Shown piece by piece: positions 43,658 to 55,076 of a stretch of DNA of 64,000 bases. This DNA comes from Calliphora vicina (taxonomy: Eukaryota; Arthropoda; Insecta; Diptera; Calliphoridae). The stretch spans positions 79,819,747 to 79,883,746 of the forward strand of contig NC_088784.1 in NCBI RefSeq assembly GCF_958450345.1. The letters are read 5' to 3'. The position numbers and the translations under genes were made by a program. The notes beneath the pieces are model-generated. The model made no database searches, was not told where the DNA came from, and worked only from the letters and a program-made list of their open reading frames with translations. Position 1 is the stretch's first letter. Every line of letters begins with the position of its first letter.

Positions 43658-45317
43658 TGTAGATACTGAACGTACTCTTACTCTTACTTTACAATAGCTG
43701 CAATATTCACACATACTCATCTGAGTTGCAGAACTGGCTTTTTATTATGCAAAATAAACCTGAAAGGTGCCATGTTTGAAAAATGAGTTAACTGGTATAA
43801 TTGATTATTTTTTATGTAAAAACACTTTAACACTTTACATCACCGAGATAAAACTTTGACACTTACTTTCAAATAATGTTATTGCTGTTATTGCTGAAGC
43901 AATAACTTTGCAGCAAATACCAACTTGTTTGGTTCACATGCATCCCTTAGATAAAATTCAAGTGAAAATATCTTCATACTATTCGAAGATTATTTTTTTT
44001 TTTTTAAATAAAACTTTGATACATAAATACTTCTGATTTAAGAATTTATATTAACATTTTCTAAATATAACTTTTCAAAGAACGAAACAAATATTCCACG
44101 TAAAGAAAAATTTCGTGCAGAATTTCCTGGAATTAAATATTTGTTTAGATAACAATTCATTTCCTGTCACTTGATTACTGTTAGTTCTATTTAAAAACCG
44201 AAATATCAAAAACGTGAATTTTAAAGTAAGCTCGTTATATATTATTTCACCAAAACAAATTTCAAAACAACGTATCTTGAACTTTTTCGATTGACACATT
44301 CAGTATTTATATTTATTAATTTATAAATATAAATCTTCATAAGATTGAATTTTTAAATACAATTTTAACGAACACTTTATATATAAGAATTAATTCTGAG
44401 GACTTTATACTGAACACCAAAGTTCCCCAGGGCTCTGTTCTTTCCTCTTCCGTTTTTTTTTTAATTCATGATTCCATCATTTTTACTTAACAGATCTTTC
44501 TGAGATTAGATTATCAAAAATGAATAAGAAGGACTTGCTAAATTGACAATATTCAAATTCATTTTTTTACAGAATTTTATTGTTATATAGAGAAGTTTAT
44601 TACACCCGAAATTTTTATAGATTAACTCTACTATAATTCGAGAAATACTTCATCTAAGCTTTAAAAATTTATTATTTAAAAGCAAAAATATCATAGATCA
44701 AAACATCTCCTGTCAAATACCGAATTCACTTGTCAAAAACATAAGTGGTGAGCATGTATTCGTAGAAAAAACTATGTGAAAACTAAAACATCACTCGTAT
44801 ACGAGTGATTTTTTTGTGTTTATTTTTCGTTAGAGTTTTTTTATAGTTTCCACTCTATGTATATTTTTCTATGTTTAAAAACTTAATATATTTAGAGGCT
44901 TTAAATCCATATAAAATTGGCTGCAAATAATTTGTCTAATATAATTTGAGTTTCGAACCACAGTGCAGTGTTTACCAAGACAATGTTAATGGTTTAATTT
45001 CCTTTTAAGTGTTATTAATATTTTTAACAACATTTTTGGTAATTTTTATAAATTAAACAAGTAAAGAAATATTTCTTATTATAGCGACTAATTTGACAAA
45101 CTACTAAAATTACTTAATTTCCCTTGGAAATAACGAAAACATTATTTTTAACACAAAGTAATGTCAGCAAAACGTTTCTTTAAGAGAAACATTTAAAATA
45201 ACGATATAATTACATTTCACAAAAAATTTAAAATTTAGTATTGAAAGCAAAATCACTATTTAACACCTAGTTTTGCAAAAGTGTAAGGTTGAGTTGCTTT
45301 AATATTAATAATATTAA
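43658..45317. other. no gene; AT-rich, one perfect palindrome
   Basis: ATCACTCGTATACGAGTGAT (44790-44809) is a perfect 20-bp palindrome. Otherwise nothing recognised. Confidence 0.45.
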
Positions 45318-45450
45318 CAAGTAAGAACGTATAGTCGGCCAGGCCGAGTACTTATATGAGAGAATTATAAACCAATCACAAAATAATTTAGTGCCATGAT
45401 TTCTTTGAATATAAAACTTATTTTAGTTAAATTTTTTCTCGATATTAATA
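45318..45450 (+). mobile_element. HINE type B 5' fragment, divergent
   Basis: CAAGTAAGAACGTATAGTCG, the hairpin CGGCCAGGCCG, then CACAAAATAATTTAG and CTTATTTTAGTTAAATT-type sequence. A downstream piece of the same kind (GAAGTCAGCCTTATGTGGTG, TTATGGACCGATCTTCATAA) is at 46300-46510. Confidence 0.45.
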
Positions 45451-45622
45451 CTTGTAAAATATTTGTTCGGTGGAAGGGGGACCATTCCTAAATTTTCAAA
45501 TACTTTTAGTTTTACTTAAAAACGGTTAAACCGCCCTACCCATGGTGTAATTATGCCAAGGGGACGGGGCAGAATTGTCAGAAGTAAAGTAAAACAAACA
45601 TTTATGAATATATGTATAACAA

Positions 45623-46083
45623 TAGCTATGTTCAATAACTAAAAGTTGTTACTAGTTAGTAACAATTGTTACTGGAAAAGCGTTCATTAACTCAAAAACT
45701 TCCAAGTAGAGAAAAAATCAAGAGCGTATAAATTTTAGAGAGTGTTCTCTCGTTGCAAACTATTACAAGTTATATTTTGAACTCGTAATAGTTAGCAGCT
45801 TATATTTTATATGTTTTGTGTTATTGTTTATTTATTTAAAATTTTATTTTTGTGGTGAAAAAATGCCAAAACAAAAGAATTTTCAATAAAATTAAAGAAA
45901 ATGTGAGTATTTATACATTTTAAAAGGAATAAAATAAGAAAATTGTGTGTATAAAACAATTGTTACTGGAAAAGCGTTCATTTACTTTTTACTATTTTTG
46001 AGAATTTAAGAGAGTAATTTTGTAAATTTTGATTTTATTCTCTCGTTGCAAGTATTTACTGGGAAAGTAAATGAACAGACCTA
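45623..46083. mobile_element. MITE-like element with internal direct repeat
   Basis: The ends TAGCTATGTTCAATAACT and (complement) TAGGTCTGTTCATTTACT are imperfectly inverted. Inside, about 100 bp is present twice (45648-45770 and 45957-46060), marked by ATTGTTACTGGAAAAGCGTT and TCTCTCGTTGCAA. Confidence 0.5.
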
Positions 46084-46299
46084 ATATTTTATTGCTTATA
46101 CAATAATAGAAAAATCAGTACAATAATTAATTTGAATTCCAACTAAAATAAAATAACTAAAAAATATATATAAGAGATCAAATTGTATGAATCATTAAAT
46201 TATTTTTTTTTTAAATTTTGATTGCTTTGTTTTCAAGTTAATCAATGTTGTCAGACATAACCCTATGACGAATAGTCCCCCTTCTACCCTACTTGTTAA

Positions 46300-46510
46300 A
46301 GGTATTTTCAGAAGTCAGCCTTATGTGGTGCTATGACTTTTATTATGGACCGATCTTCATAAAATTAGCTGGCATAATTTGTGTATATGGAAATTATTTG
46401 TGTAAAAATTTATTTAGGTACCAATACTTTTAAGACATTTGAGAAAATCATAACTGATTATCATTACTTTCGTATATATGTATAAAATTTATTTTGAACG
46501 AAATTTGTGT
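46300..46510 (+). mobile_element. HINE type B internal fragment
   Basis: Follows the type B internal order (TTCAGAAGTCAGCCTTATGT, ATGGACCGATCTTCATAAAA, AAAATTTATTTTGAACGAAA). Confidence 0.4.
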
Positions 46511-46524
46511 AGATACCTACTGGG

Positions 46525-47678
46525 CAGTGTTGCCAATTCATGGTGAACAAAAAGGGCTAAATACTTAGAAAAAAGGCTAAAAAAAGGGCTAACATTTTTA
46601 ATTAAAAAAATACATACATTTGACACAAAAACCAACTTAGAATGTTACATTTGGCTATGCCGAATAGACAAACAAAAATGTATGAATATAACACACGTTC
46701 AAATGCAAAAAAATAAGAATATTTATTCCTGTATTTTGATCTTTAACTTTAAAATAACGTAATATGGGGCCACACGTACATATATCATATGCTGATGTTT
46801 TTAAAGCCTCGTATTTATCACCTGGCCTGAAAAATGCTCCTAGGCAAATTTTTTTATATCAAAGACAAATTATGTATAAAGTAATCCTTTTTGATAACTT
46901 CTATGGAGAATATTTTGATAAGTGAATATATGGCAAATATGCCTCTCATGTAATGCAGAAAAAAAATATTCTAAAAATTATGCACGTCGCCGGACAGAAT
47001 TCATTTTCATTGGCAAAAACATAAATTTTGCCATTAGTTAGTAAACATATCAAAACTAAGGTAGCCAAAATATGTAAACATAAATATTTAATTTAAATTT
47101 GGAAAAATGTTAATTTTCTATATTTGATCAGATAAAAATTATCATAGCTAAATTATTATCGATAATGAACTGAATTTTTCTTTCTAAATTGGTTGGATTG
47201 TAGTCTTTGAAAACACTATACTACATGGCATGTGTTATAAAATATTTGTTAAAGTACAATATTTACGTCAATACATCGCTCATATAAAGATAAAAGTATT
47301 CTCTTTAACATTATATATGATTTTATAAACGCCCGGACCCGCGCGTAGAACATTAACATATTTATTAACAATTTTTATTCAAATAACGTCCATTTTCTCT
47401 ATATTAGTTATGGCATTTTTTTTAATGTATGGAAGCTCCAACAATTTGTATGTGCTTAAATTGTTTACTGGTAAAACATTTTTAGTTAATTTTTGTCATA
47501 ATATCCCTACGAATTTTTTTTGAACTGATTTTACTAATTTTCAACAGCAAAAATTTCAGATCATTAGAGTAAATATATATGGCTAAATGAAAATAAAAAA
47601 TGGCTAAAAAAATGGCTAAAGGCTAAATTAATTTTTTTGTGGCTAAACAAGATTGAAAAGGGCTAAATTGGCAACACT
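46525..47678. mobile_element. hAT-like TIR element with GGCTAAA repeats
   Basis: CAGTGTTGCCAATT at the left and AATTGGCAACACT at the right. GGCTAAA/GGGCTAAC units cluster near both ends (about three left, seven right) on the same strand. The interior is noncoding, with a lone HINE hairpin relic at about 46651 (ATTTGGCTATGCCGAATAGA). A CAGTG start is compatible with hAT, but no 8-bp duplication is evident. Confidence 0.5.
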
Positions 47679-47684
47679 AATCAT

Positions 47685-49112
47685 GATACTGTTTCCAAAG
47701 CCATCAAACACTATAGGAAAATTTTAACATTGAAAAGAACTCTGTATCAGGAAGAAAGAAGGTCTAACAGATACTGATAGGGCAAAAAATGTCGAACAAC
47801 TCGTTCGAAGAGCACTGAACACATCTATCATAAAATCAGCTGGCAAATCTAAATGCGCTGATTCTTTTGTGCGTAGAGCCAAAGCTAATGCTAAGTTTAA
47901 GTATTATAAAGTTCAAAAAGTTACAGTCCAATGACTATGTCAAAAGGTCATTGAGTGGTATTGAAACAATAATGTCAATTTTGGTAGGCAAATCCACCCA
48001 ACTGTCCAGAACTTCGACCTGTGGAACAGAGCTGTAAATGTATCATTCTATTTTGATTTTAATTCGTTACAAATTATCTACATTTTTAATTAATTCTTTT
48101 CACAACAAATAATAATTCAGTAAAATTTTAATCACTTCCAAAAAAAAATAGGCAGAAAAGAATTTAAATTCATTTCCAATTCAAATGAATTTGTACAAAG
48201 GAGTTGATATTCGTTTTGAATTCAAATGAATTGAAATTCGTTTCCAATTCAAATAAATTTGTTAAAGTGAACTGCAATTCATTTCCAATTCGTTTGAACT
48301 GAATTGATTTTGAATTCATTCAAATGAATTAGAACAATGAACTGCAATTAAAATTAATAAAATCAAAAATGAGTTGCATTCAATTTCAAAATTCAAATTC
48401 AAGAGCAGATCTAGCGAGAATGAAAAATAAAAATTTAAGTTTGTTTTAGCAAATAAACAAAATTTTCCTTGACAATTCCAGTTTATCATCTGAATTTCAA
48501 AACTACGAATTTCTTGTCTTTGGACTATACTATATGATATTCAAAACGAGAGTAATGCTTGCAGTATTTTACATACAAAATTAGTTGAATAACAAAACGA
48601 CATTGATTACTGTAGATTTACTTACAAAATCAATTCAAATTTCAATCAATTCAAATGAGTTCTTTTTTCTAATTCATTTGAATTAATTCAAAATCAATTC
48701 AATTCGAATGAATTGGAAATAAATTGCAATTCACTTTGACAATTTTATTTGAATTATAAACGAATTGCAATTCATTCTACAAATTCATTTGAATTGGAAA
48801 CGAATGGTAATTCATTTGAGTTGGAAATGAATAGCAGGTAATTTTTACCAAATTCATTAGAATTGACTCAAATTTGATTCCATTTCAGTGCATGAATAAT
48901 TCGCGAATTAATTCAAAAATTAATGATTCATTTACAGCTCTGCTATGGAAAGCTATTTGGCTGTAAAAAACAAATTAAAGAACACAGGAGAGGTATCTCA
49001 GGACATGTTCGATTTTAAACGTAAATGGACCACTTCGTCCAGAAGCAACTATAAAATATTTAATGGGAGGATATCCTGAAAAAGTGGATAAATTTATAAA
49101 TACTGAGTAATA
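47685..49112 (+). pseudogene. decayed DD37E transposase, split by a hAT MITE
   Basis: 47685-48026 matches the intact transposase at DTVSKAIKHYR-like, VEQLVRRALNTSIIKSAGK and RRAKANAKF, then deletes to LEWY.NNNV and PPNCPELRPVE (other codings shifted). 48951-49112 resumes with AVKNKLKNTGEVSQDMFDFK-like, FKRKWTTSS and GGYPEKVDKFINTE then a stop. The break at 48027-48942 is a hAT-type insert placed just after the catalytic glutamate codon. Several stops and a large internal deletion. Confidence 0.8.
48027..48942. mobile_element. hAT MITE, foldback, with 8-bp target duplication
   Basis: Perfect 14-bp ends CAGAGCTGTAAATG / CATTTACAGCTCTG. Flanks CTGTGGAA (48019-48026) and CTATGGAA (48943-48950) differ at one base and fit the hAT nTnnnnAn pattern. 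The interior is a large foldback whose arms (about 48150-48370 and 48630-48870) are repeats of AATTCATTTGAATTGGAAAC-like units. 916 bp, noncoding. Confidence 0.88.
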
Positions 49113-49279
49113 TGCCAATATTTTTATGTGTAGTGAATTACTTAGTACAATATTTGAATAAATTTACTTATTTTTGTGAATTTTTATATTGAACGGTTTA
49201 AGTTTTATTTAATTTAAGACAAGTATAAGTTTTTTTTTGGCTCACTCTTAATAGGCACAAGGCTAATATGGACAATCAG

Positions 49280-49428
49280 CCAGCAATTAGTAGGCTAACA
49301 TCGTTTAATCGACTCAGAAAATCATTTCAAGTTGATCGATTAACTTTAAGGTGGGTGTTAAACTAATATGGGCGTTACAAACGATTAACACCCTCCCCAC
49401 TATGATGGTATAGGGTATACAAATTATC
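49280..49428 (+). mobile_element. HINE type B terminal fragment
   Basis: AACATCGTTTAATCGACTCA, CTTTAAGGTGGGTGTTAAAC, GGGCGTTACAAACGATTAAC, ending CTCCCCACTATGATGGTATA then GGGTATA. Confidence 0.6.
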
Positions 49429-49453
49429 CAATTATACAACATCACAAAAACAG

Positions 49454-49831
49454 CCCAGCAAAAACTTTAATTTCCATGTAGTGAGTTAAAATTCTAACTT
49501 CTGCAACTCCACTACTTACTCAATTGCATTTTAGCTCATTATTTTAAAGCGATGATCTCTTTGGATGCAAGTATTTACCACAAGTGCTTAAAATAACTCA
49601 ATACATTTATATCATTGTAACTAGTTGCAAGTAATAACTTCAACAACTCACTTTTAGTTAAATTTTATAGAATACGTAATCAGCAAAAACATAATGCTCA
49701 TATAAATAACTAGAAACTAAGCAATTATATAACAGATACTAAATAAGTCATTATATCACTATATATAAGTAATCCTGCCGATTTGTAGTAGTTACTGAGT
49801 AATTCCAAGTTAATACCAAGTAATTGCTGGG
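49454..49831. mobile_element. possible MITE with CCCAGCAA ends
   Basis: CCCAGCAAAAACTT (49454) and AAGTAATTGCTGGG (to 49831) are inverted with two mismatches. The interior has GTAATAACT-like scattered repeats. No target duplication found. Confidence 0.4.
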
Positions 49832-51948
49832 TGACTTCTCATCTCAAAACATCAAAAATAAACTACTGCAGGTGAAAAAATTTCTAAATCACAAATTTAA
49901 TTTAGCTTGTCAATTAAAAATATGAATGAAATAAAAATTTTTATTGAAAATCAAAAAACGCTTTTCAAACAACCCAAAACTTTTAATTCGTTTACAACTT
50001 TATTGCTTTCAACTTTAACACAAGACTTTCTTTCAAAATTATTTATTTCAACTCTTCTAACACTCTTCACCCCTGCCCCCAACACTTCTCTCCATTCCAT
50101 TCCATATTAAATCTCATTAATATTATTCCACACTGTATGATTGAACTGACAAGACGAACCAACTGACTGGTGTTGATTTCATTTGCAGCAGTAGTGATCA
50201 ACGTTAACTAACCGGAAACGGAAATTTTAATGTATTTGGTCAATAGGAAATGACCCAATGATACTGACTGCCCAAACGAAGCAAACATTGCAAACTCAAT
50301 GCCACAAGCAACCAATAACTTAGTTACACTTCTTTACAGTCATTTCTTTTTGTATTTTCTATGATTGAAGGATTTCCTGTTTAAATTCAACAAAAAAACC
50401 AAAAACAAAGAGATACAAAATAAATCAGGGCAACATGATGTCAAATGATAAATAATGTCACTCACTTCACTGATTTATGCCATTTAAAATGAGATGAAAT
50501 AGAATCGATTCGATTCATACTTTATTGCTTACACGGAAGTAAGTAAATTTTTCTTTAAGGTTGACATTTAATTTAATAGAATAAAAAAAAGGTTTTGAAT
50601 AAATGAATGTTTTTTTTTTCAAAGCAATTTATCACGGTCTTTTATATAAATATTTATGTAGCTTATTTTTAAGAAATGGTTGTTTCTTGAACAAAAAACA
50701 GAACAATGAATTTTATTGCTAATCAAAGGAAATGTTAAAAGCTTAATAAATTTGGAAAAATTTTGTAAGAGATTTGAAATTTAACAAAATCCCATATTAA
50801 ATGTAATCACAGAGACAGGCGGAAATAGGACATAAGAAATTAGAAAATATTTGAAAGATTTAATGGGTGACTTTAAGAATAAATATTGCATTGTTATTTG
50901 AGCTTATTTCACAAAAACAGACGGGTGGATACAGCTTAATCGATTTGAATTTATTATCATATTTAGAACAGTAAGACGAATTTCATTTCATTCAGCATTA
51001 AAACCTTTATTTGAGTAGACTATAAATGAACAGAAATTCCTAAAAATTAGTACTAAAATGCACTACATTTCATATAAGTTGTTATAAAAAACACATCTGG
51101 ACCAATCGGAATAGGAAGTTTTTAATTTCATACAATAATTCAGTTGTCTATTTTGTGTAAAAAAAAAGAATCTATCAAGACAAAACTTAGTCCTTTCAAA
51201 GTGCCCAACATTGAAAATTTTTAAAAAAATTTCCCTCAAGTCCAACTTTAGAGAGTTATAAAATTTGAATCATAAATTCGAACCGGTTTGTGTGGTTAGT
51301 GCATATTCAAATTTATTCTAAGTTTTAAATCTGTCAGTTAAATACTATGAGCAAAGATAGCAAATTAATGAAAACAAATCTTGTATGATTCAAAGATATT
51401 TTATTTCTTTTACTTTCAAATATCGATAAATTTAAAAGGAAATAGGGTCAATAGATATAAGTATTAACTTATATTAATACTAAAGTCCTACGTTTCCTAT
51501 TTTATCCTTTAAAAGTTTTAATTCTGGGAGTTAACTCCTAAATGCTCAATGCAATTTTTATACAACTTAATTATTGCATTTCATTTAGTTTTGTTTTAAA
51601 ATTTATTAAAAAATAATTTTTCAAACTAATTTGCTGAACCTTTAAACACATTTTTATATTGCTGTAAATCACATACCAAATATATCAATTTAATAAAATG
51701 CAAATAAAAATTGTGATAAATCCAATTTGTACAGCTTTAAAAAACCTTAAAGTCGACTTATTCAATAATTTTACTTACATATATTATAAACGAACAAATC
51801 CCAATAATGACGTATACTTAATATTCAATTAAATATAAACAAATATTAATCATACGCAACATATGCTGCAGAAACGGCTTTAGACCTGCAACAAAGCATT
51901 ATATACGTTATATGTGTATTCTTTTCTATTAAACAGCTAACTTCAACA
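49832..51948. other. no gene; probably single-copy DNA
   Basis: Includes a pyrimidine-rich stretch at about 50050-50100 and a TTTCATTTGCAG acceptor-like string (50178-50189) with no following ORF. No repeats recognised. Confidence 0.4.
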
Positions 51949-53131
51949 TTAGAGTGTCCTAAAATTTTTTTTTTTTTGGAATTTCGGAACACATACACAG
52001 AAAAAACTATTTCTTAAACCGTTTCAATTCAAATATTTGTCACATATTGAACTGGTTTCAATTATTTCATAATTAAATCAAGTATTCATTTGCTCAAAAA
52101 CAAAATTTCTTGATATTTTCAATTGAATTTTGAATTTGATTATTTTTACAATTGAATATACAATTTTCGTTATTGGATGAATTTCAAATACAAAAATTAT
52201 TGAATAGATAATTTTCGTAATTGAAAACACATTTTTGTTATTTTTTGTTTTTTCAATTACAAAAATTATCTATTCAATAATTTTTGTATTTGCGATTTAG
52301 TTTTGTGGTGCATTTACAAGGGGAAAAAATTCAATTTTTTCAGTTTTTGTAAAAAATTTGCCATTAAATAATTACTTTTGCAATTTAATTTAAAAGAATC
52401 GAAATGTATACGTAATTGTCGTTCTAATAAGATATAAAACACAAAAATTGGTTAAAAAATTTTAAAGTTATTAAAAAATCGCCATAATATATTGACATAA
52501 TATTTTCACATTTGTATTCCCTATTATGTTGACAATAAATCCCCAAGTGATGATCAAAAAATTCTGAAATTTGTTTAACAAAATTTTTAAAAATTTGAAA
52601 TTGGAGTTTTGAAACTGCCGTTAAAAAAATATTTTTTTTTGGTCATACCTGCGAATAGGTTAACGGTATCCTACGAAGACAAAAACTCATATACAAGTAA
52701 ATATGTATATAATTTAAGTAAAAATAAGCTCTTATTTTAATATTTCTCAAAATATGTTAATTTTGTTTCTACGTTTCTTGTTCTAGTGGCCTGAGACAAA
52801 TTAATGGCCTGGCGATTTTTCAATAACTTTAACATTTTTTAACAAATTTTTGTGTTTTATGTCTTATTAGAAGGACAATTACGTACACATTTCGATTCTT
52901 TTAAATTAAATTGCAAAAGTAATTATTTAATGGCAAAATTTTTACAAAAACTGAAAAAATTGCATTTTTTCCCCTTGTAAATGCACCACAAAACTAAATC
53001 GCAAGTCGGCACGGGTTACCATCATTATAGAAAGACAAAATTTCATATTTAACTATAGTTTTATATATATAAAATAATAAGAGGGTATGCGATCCGAAAT
53101 TCCAAAACAAAATTTTTTTGGAACACTCTAA
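51949..53131. repeat. inverted repeat with TTAGAGTGT ends (interlaced)
   Basis: TTAGAGTGTCCTAAAATTTT...GGAATTTCGGA (51949-51989) is inverted to TCCGAAATTCCAAAACAAAA...GGAACACTCTAA (about 53094-53131). It overlaps, without nesting, the inverted repeat at 51995-53316. Confidence 0.55.
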
Positions 53132-53316
53132 CATACATACATATTTTTCTTTTTTCTTTTTAATGTCTAATTTTACAAGACCTACTGAAAATTAAATTTA
53201 GATTTAATGTACACATTCACACAAGTTATTGATTGAATTACCAAAGTAATTAAAACAAATTTAAATTTCTGATAAATCGATTAATTGAAAATGTTTAAGA
53301 AATAATTTTTTCTGTG
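51995..53316. mobile_element. TA-flanked TIR element, ends CACAGAAAAAACTATTTC
   Basis: The left end and the right end (complement CACAGAAAAAATTATTTC, then TTAAAC on both) are inverted over about 24 bp with one mismatch, flanked by TA (51993-51994, 53317-53318). It encloses the foldback at 52291-53003. Ends resemble those at 15787-16033. Confidence 0.6.
52291..53003. mobile_element. foldback element, 713 bp
   Basis: Arms of more than 200 bp: TGCGATTTAGTTTTGTGGTG, CATTTACAAGGGGAAAAAA, GCAATTTAATTTAAAAGAAT and GTACGTAATTGTCGTTCTAA on the left recur inverted on the right. The centre has TAACGGTATCCTACGAAGAC. A half copy is at 17815-18220. No coding content. Confidence 0.75.
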
Positions 53317-53318
53317 TA

Positions 53319-54945
53319 CTACAAGTTAAGTATCTTATCTTTTGTGAATAAAATTTAAAGCTGTGGACAGATTTTAATCATTTAGAGCTTGTTTTATTTG
53401 GAACGTCATTTTCTATTAGTGTAAAATTTTCTAAAAAATTATTTTTTTTCCAAAATTTATATTTCTAAAACGACTGCGAAAATTAAAAAGGTGTTAAGCT
53501 TTTATTAAAAATAATTTTATTGCAGAATTTCGGTTTTTTAGTTTTTTCAAAGAGCTAAACCGTTTTTGAATTACGCGAATATATGTTGTGCAACCTCCTC
53601 CATTTTCGAAATAACGGTATATCTAGAAAATACGAGCTAACCTAAAAAAACGGTTAGAACCATTGAATTCAGCGTACTAGAATTAGTTATGCCCTTCTTT
53701 ACAGAAAAAAAGTTTAAATTTCGAGTGTTATTATAACTACTGAGCGTTTAAAACGCAATTATGTGGAGAAAGGTCTAAAAAAATTCACAATTTTACAAAA
53801 AAAAAAAATAAAAAAAAACTTTTCCATAGAATTAAAAATTTGGACAATATTTGTACTACTGGAACCACTATACATCAAAATTGTGTAGTGGTTTAAAAAG
53901 CCTCTAAAATTTTTTTCGATTTTGTTGCCCTGTAATAGACTCATCTTAAAGTCTCAATTTGTTGCGGCATACTATAGATGATGTTTGAATTATTCACAAT
54001 TAAAAAACAATATAGAAAAAAATTAATTAAAAAATGTTTGTGAAAAAACATATTTTGTTATTAAAAAATGTTTGGCGAAGAAAAAAATCATGGTGGGTTA
54101 AAAAAAGCAATGAAATCCTGATTTAATAGCTAATTATTTTAGTGAAAATTATGTATTTTTCAATTATGCAAGGGGCCATGCTTTATTTATTTTTTGAGCC
54201 TACTGTGCACGGTTTAACAAAAAGCAACAATAACATGAACTTAATTTGTGTATTCACAGTGGATTTCAAGGGTCTTCTGGAGGAGATGAACTTTGTATAA
54301 CACCCTTACCAACCTTCTTAACCTCCCAATCTAAAATCTTGTATGAATAATACTCGTAATGAATTATATACAGTTTTTAAGCTTGTACTTTATGACAGTT
54401 AAACGTAAAGTTTTAATACTCACAATAATCCCAAAGTACTTTAAATAACATGAATTATTTGAAAAAGTTTTTTTTCTTGTATTAGGAAATTTGAAAGAAA
54501 ATAAATTGGAAAAATATTAAATGCGTATTATATAGACAAGTTGACAATGTTTATGTTTGTCTAGAAATTACAAAGTTTGCAAAGAAATTTCCAAATTAAT
54601 ATGTTAAAATTACATTACACAACTGAAGAATGTAAATACAGACTCTTGTGATAGTAAATAAAAGCAATTGTAGGATTAAACAAATATAAAAGTTTGAAGT
54701 AGAATAACAAAATTGTATTTTTGGCAAGTTTATTAGTGGTTATTTTGTCGAGTTTATTTAGATATTGTTTAAAAGGAAATAAACATAATAATAAAATTTA
54801 ACAGCCAGTTTTTGTAACACATACATATATGACAAGTTTTATAGAATATAATTAGGAAAATTACATAAAATTACTTTAAAAAAATTCAAAGTCTTTCATA
54901 GAAACTTTCTTATAAATGTTCTAATTTGTTTCTATAAATAAATTA
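53319..54945. other. no gene; AT-rich
   Basis: CTACTGTGCACGG near 54208 resembles the CACTGTG repeat ends but is a single base off. Otherwise nothing recognised. Confidence 0.4.
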
Positions 54946-55076
54946 ATGTGCTGTTTTTCTATAGCGAATGAGCGTTTTGAGTGGACGTTTTACATGTATT
55001 TTGTTTTTGTTACAATAACAAAACACATGTTAAATTTCCACTCAAAGTACTCGTTCGCTATAGAAAAACAGCACAT
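54946..55076. mobile_element. palindromic MITE, 131 bp
   Basis: ATGTGCTGTTTTTCTATAGC then GAA pairs with the complement ending GCTATAGAAAAACAGCACAT. Pairing continues through GAGTGGA/TCCACTC and ACATGT. Nearly the whole element is a stem. The 60-codon ORF in it is incidental. Confidence 0.75.

Noticed and set aside
50178..50189. Splice acceptor TTTCATTTGCAG as sign of a host exon
   Set aside because: No open frame of useful length follows and no donor was found downstream.
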